From: Flavobacteriaceae bacterium | GTDB taxonomy: Bacteria > Bacteroidota > Bacteroidia > Flavobacteriales > Flavobacteriaceae | Length of the DNA stretch: 34,973 nucleotides | Assembly (NCBI GenBank): GCA_002862805.1 | Contig: PKEA01000091.1 | Location: 1-34,973 of the forward strand | Direction of reading: 5' to 3' | Shown: piece after piece, positions 34,020 to 34,973 of the stretch | How positions within the stretch are numbered: the stretch's first letter is position 1 | Layout: the number at the start of each line of letters is the position of its first letter | Notes under the pieces: generated by a model | The model's database searches: none | The model's input: the letters and a program-made list of their open reading frames with translations, nothing else | Told to the model about the DNA's origin: nothing | Program-made: the position numbers and the translations under genes

Positions 34020-34035
34020 TTCGTAATATTGCGAA
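34020..34035. promoter_or_regulatory. Imperfect palindrome over a -7-like box of the leucine dehydrogenase gene
   Basis: TTCGTAATATTGCGAA is symmetric at 14 of 16 positions, with only positions 5 and 12 off. It contains TAATATTG, one base from TAnnTTTG, at 34024-34031. It lies 38 bases before the ATG at 34073. A dimeric regulator such as a Lrp/AsnC-family protein would be a natural binder, but this is not shown. Confidence 0.4.
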
Positions 34036-34072
34036 TAATTTTTGAATATAACACAACACAATCAAACTCAAT

Positions 34073-34973
34073 ATGACATCAGAATTAGTACAAGCAAACG
34101 AATTGCATAAAGTTGATCCTGTTTTTGGTCAAGTTTCATTTGACGGACACGAACAAGTTGTTTTTTGTAACGACAAAGATACAGGTTTAAAAGCAATAAT
34201 TGGTATTCATAACACAGTTTTAGGCCCAGCTCTTGGTGGAACTAGAATGTGGAATTACACAAACGAATGGGAAGCCTTAAACGACGTATTACGTTTGTCT
34301 AGAGGTATGTCTTATAAAAACTCTATTTCAGGTTTAAATTTAGGTGGAGGTAAGGCTGTTATCATTGGTGATGCTAAGACACAAAAAACACCTGAATTAA
34401 TGACTCGTTTTGGACAGTTTGTTGATTCATTATCTGGAAAATACATTACTGCTGAAGATGTGGGAATGGAAACAAAAGATATGGATATTGTTAGCGAAGT
34501 TACAAAACACGTAGCTGGAATATCAGTTGAAAAAGGAGGTTCAGGTAATCCTTCTCCAGTAACCGCTTATGGTGTTTTTGTAGGGATGAAAGCAGCAGCT
34601 AAATATCAATTTGGTTCAGACAATTTAGAAGGTAAAAAAGTATTAGTACAAGGAATTGGTCACGTTGGTGAAGTGTTGGTTCAGCATTTAACTGAAAGTG
34701 GCGCAATTGTTACCATTGCAGACCTTAATCAAGATAGATTAAATGAAGTTGGATCTAAATATGGAGCTAAAATTTATACAGGCTCAGATTTATATTCAGC
34801 AGATGTTGATATTTACGCTCCTTGTGCTTTAGGTGCAACTATTAACGATGAAACAATTAATAGAATTCAAGCTAAAATTATAGCAGGAGCTGCAAATAAC
34901 CAATTAGCAAATGAAGTTACTCATGGTAAATTATTAAAAGAAAAAGGAATTTTATATGCTCCTGATTTTTTAA
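34073..34973 (+). CDS. Leucine dehydrogenase-type amino acid dehydrogenase, partial
   Basis: NAD-dependent oxidative deaminase of the Glu/Leu/Phe/Val dehydrogenase family, which interconverts branched-chain amino acids and 2-oxo acids. Read to the window edge as 300 residues with no stop, so the C-terminus is missing. Conserved features: substrate site GGTRMW (55-60), Lys82 and the catalytic GGGKAVIIGD (Lys94), AEDVGM with Asp129, and NAD-binding GIGHVG (194-199). The ATG at 34073 gives an N-terminus TSELVQANELHK typical of leucine dehydrogenases. The gene starts 38 bases downstream of the palindrome. It is divergent from the ABC exporter. Confidence 0.93.
   Translation, partial: MTSELVQANELHKVDPVFGQVSFDGHEQVVFCNDKDTGLKAIIGIHNTVLGPALGGTRMWNYTNEWEALNDVLRLSRGMSYKNSISGLNLGGGKAVIIGDAKTQKTPELMTRFGQFVDSLSGKYITAEDVGMETKDMDIVSEVTKHVAGISVEKGGSGNPSPVTAYGVFVGMKAAAKYQFGSDNLEGKKVLVQGIGHVGEVLVQHLTESGAIVTIADLNQDRLNEVGSKYGAKIYTGSDLYSADVDIYAPCALGATINDETINRIQAKIIAGAANNQLANEVTHGKLLKEKGILYAPDFL

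Noticed and set aside
33878..34072. Possible small RNA or extra gene in the exporter to leucine dehydrogenase gap
   Set aside because: Apart from the palindrome and weak -7-like boxes, only AT-rich sequence with no stable hairpin or conserved small frame was found.

Overview
The window looks like chromosomal DNA from a low-GC Bacteroidota bacterium, most likely Flavobacteriaceae and close to Flavobacterium. The evidence is: AT-rich sequence; Flavobacteriia-type -7 boxes (TAnnTTTG) ahead of many genes with few Shine-Dalgarno sites; a M28 peptidase with a C-terminal type IX secretion sorting tail; a DUF4249 lipoprotein paired with a TonB-dependent receptor; BatA-type, PUR/DUF3276 and dual-family immunophilin proteins typical of that group. 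There is no tRNA, rRNA, CRISPR array, transposase, phage gene or integration scar. No gene-free stretch exceeds about 215 bases.

Layout. 1-4744 (minus): lptG (runs off the left edge, GTG start), a LolA-like carrier, ftsK, a dgkA-type kinase and tpx, an envelope and division cluster. 4889-5458 (plus): secreted fasciclin protein. 5512-9674 (minus): alpha/beta hydrolase, DUF4870-like membrane protein, a dihydroorotase-like protein that has lost its catalytic metal-binding histidines, and a BatA/von Willebrand A membrane protein translationally coupled to it. 9825-15064: DUF1456 protein, TerB-like protein, lipoprotein hydrolase, membrane protein, DMP19/DUF4375 protein, secreted YciI-like protein, uvrB. 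Three unrelated dispersed-repeat-like elements sit in the gaps of this part. 15217-23843: T9SS-exported M28 peptidase, small secreted protein, thiamine pyrophosphokinase, DUF4249/TonB receptor pair, secreted protein, monomeric isocitrate dehydrogenase. 24058-27347 (minus): rplS with a short structured leader, trmD, DUF1569 protein, methyltransferase, short-chain dehydrogenase. 27522-30161 (plus): cyclophilin-FKBP fusion, c-type cytochrome lipoprotein, three uncharacterised envelope proteins. 30154-34973: membrane protein, thioredoxin-like protein, CsaA-like tRNA-binding protein, PUR protein, ABC exporter, and a leucine dehydrogenase-type gene running off the right edge.

Most of the window is core housekeeping and envelope biology. 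I did not find a convincing new multi-gene system. The items most worth checking are: the catalytically stripped dihydroorotase homologue coupled to a BatA protein; the compact leader of rplS with its own promoter; a 16-bp palindrome over the likely -7 box of the leucine dehydrogenase gene; a single-repeat YehS/DUF1456 protein with a long lysine-rich tail; an apparently solitary ABC exporter with Asp in place of the catalytic Glu; and a small cluster of unknown envelope proteins at 28889-30606.
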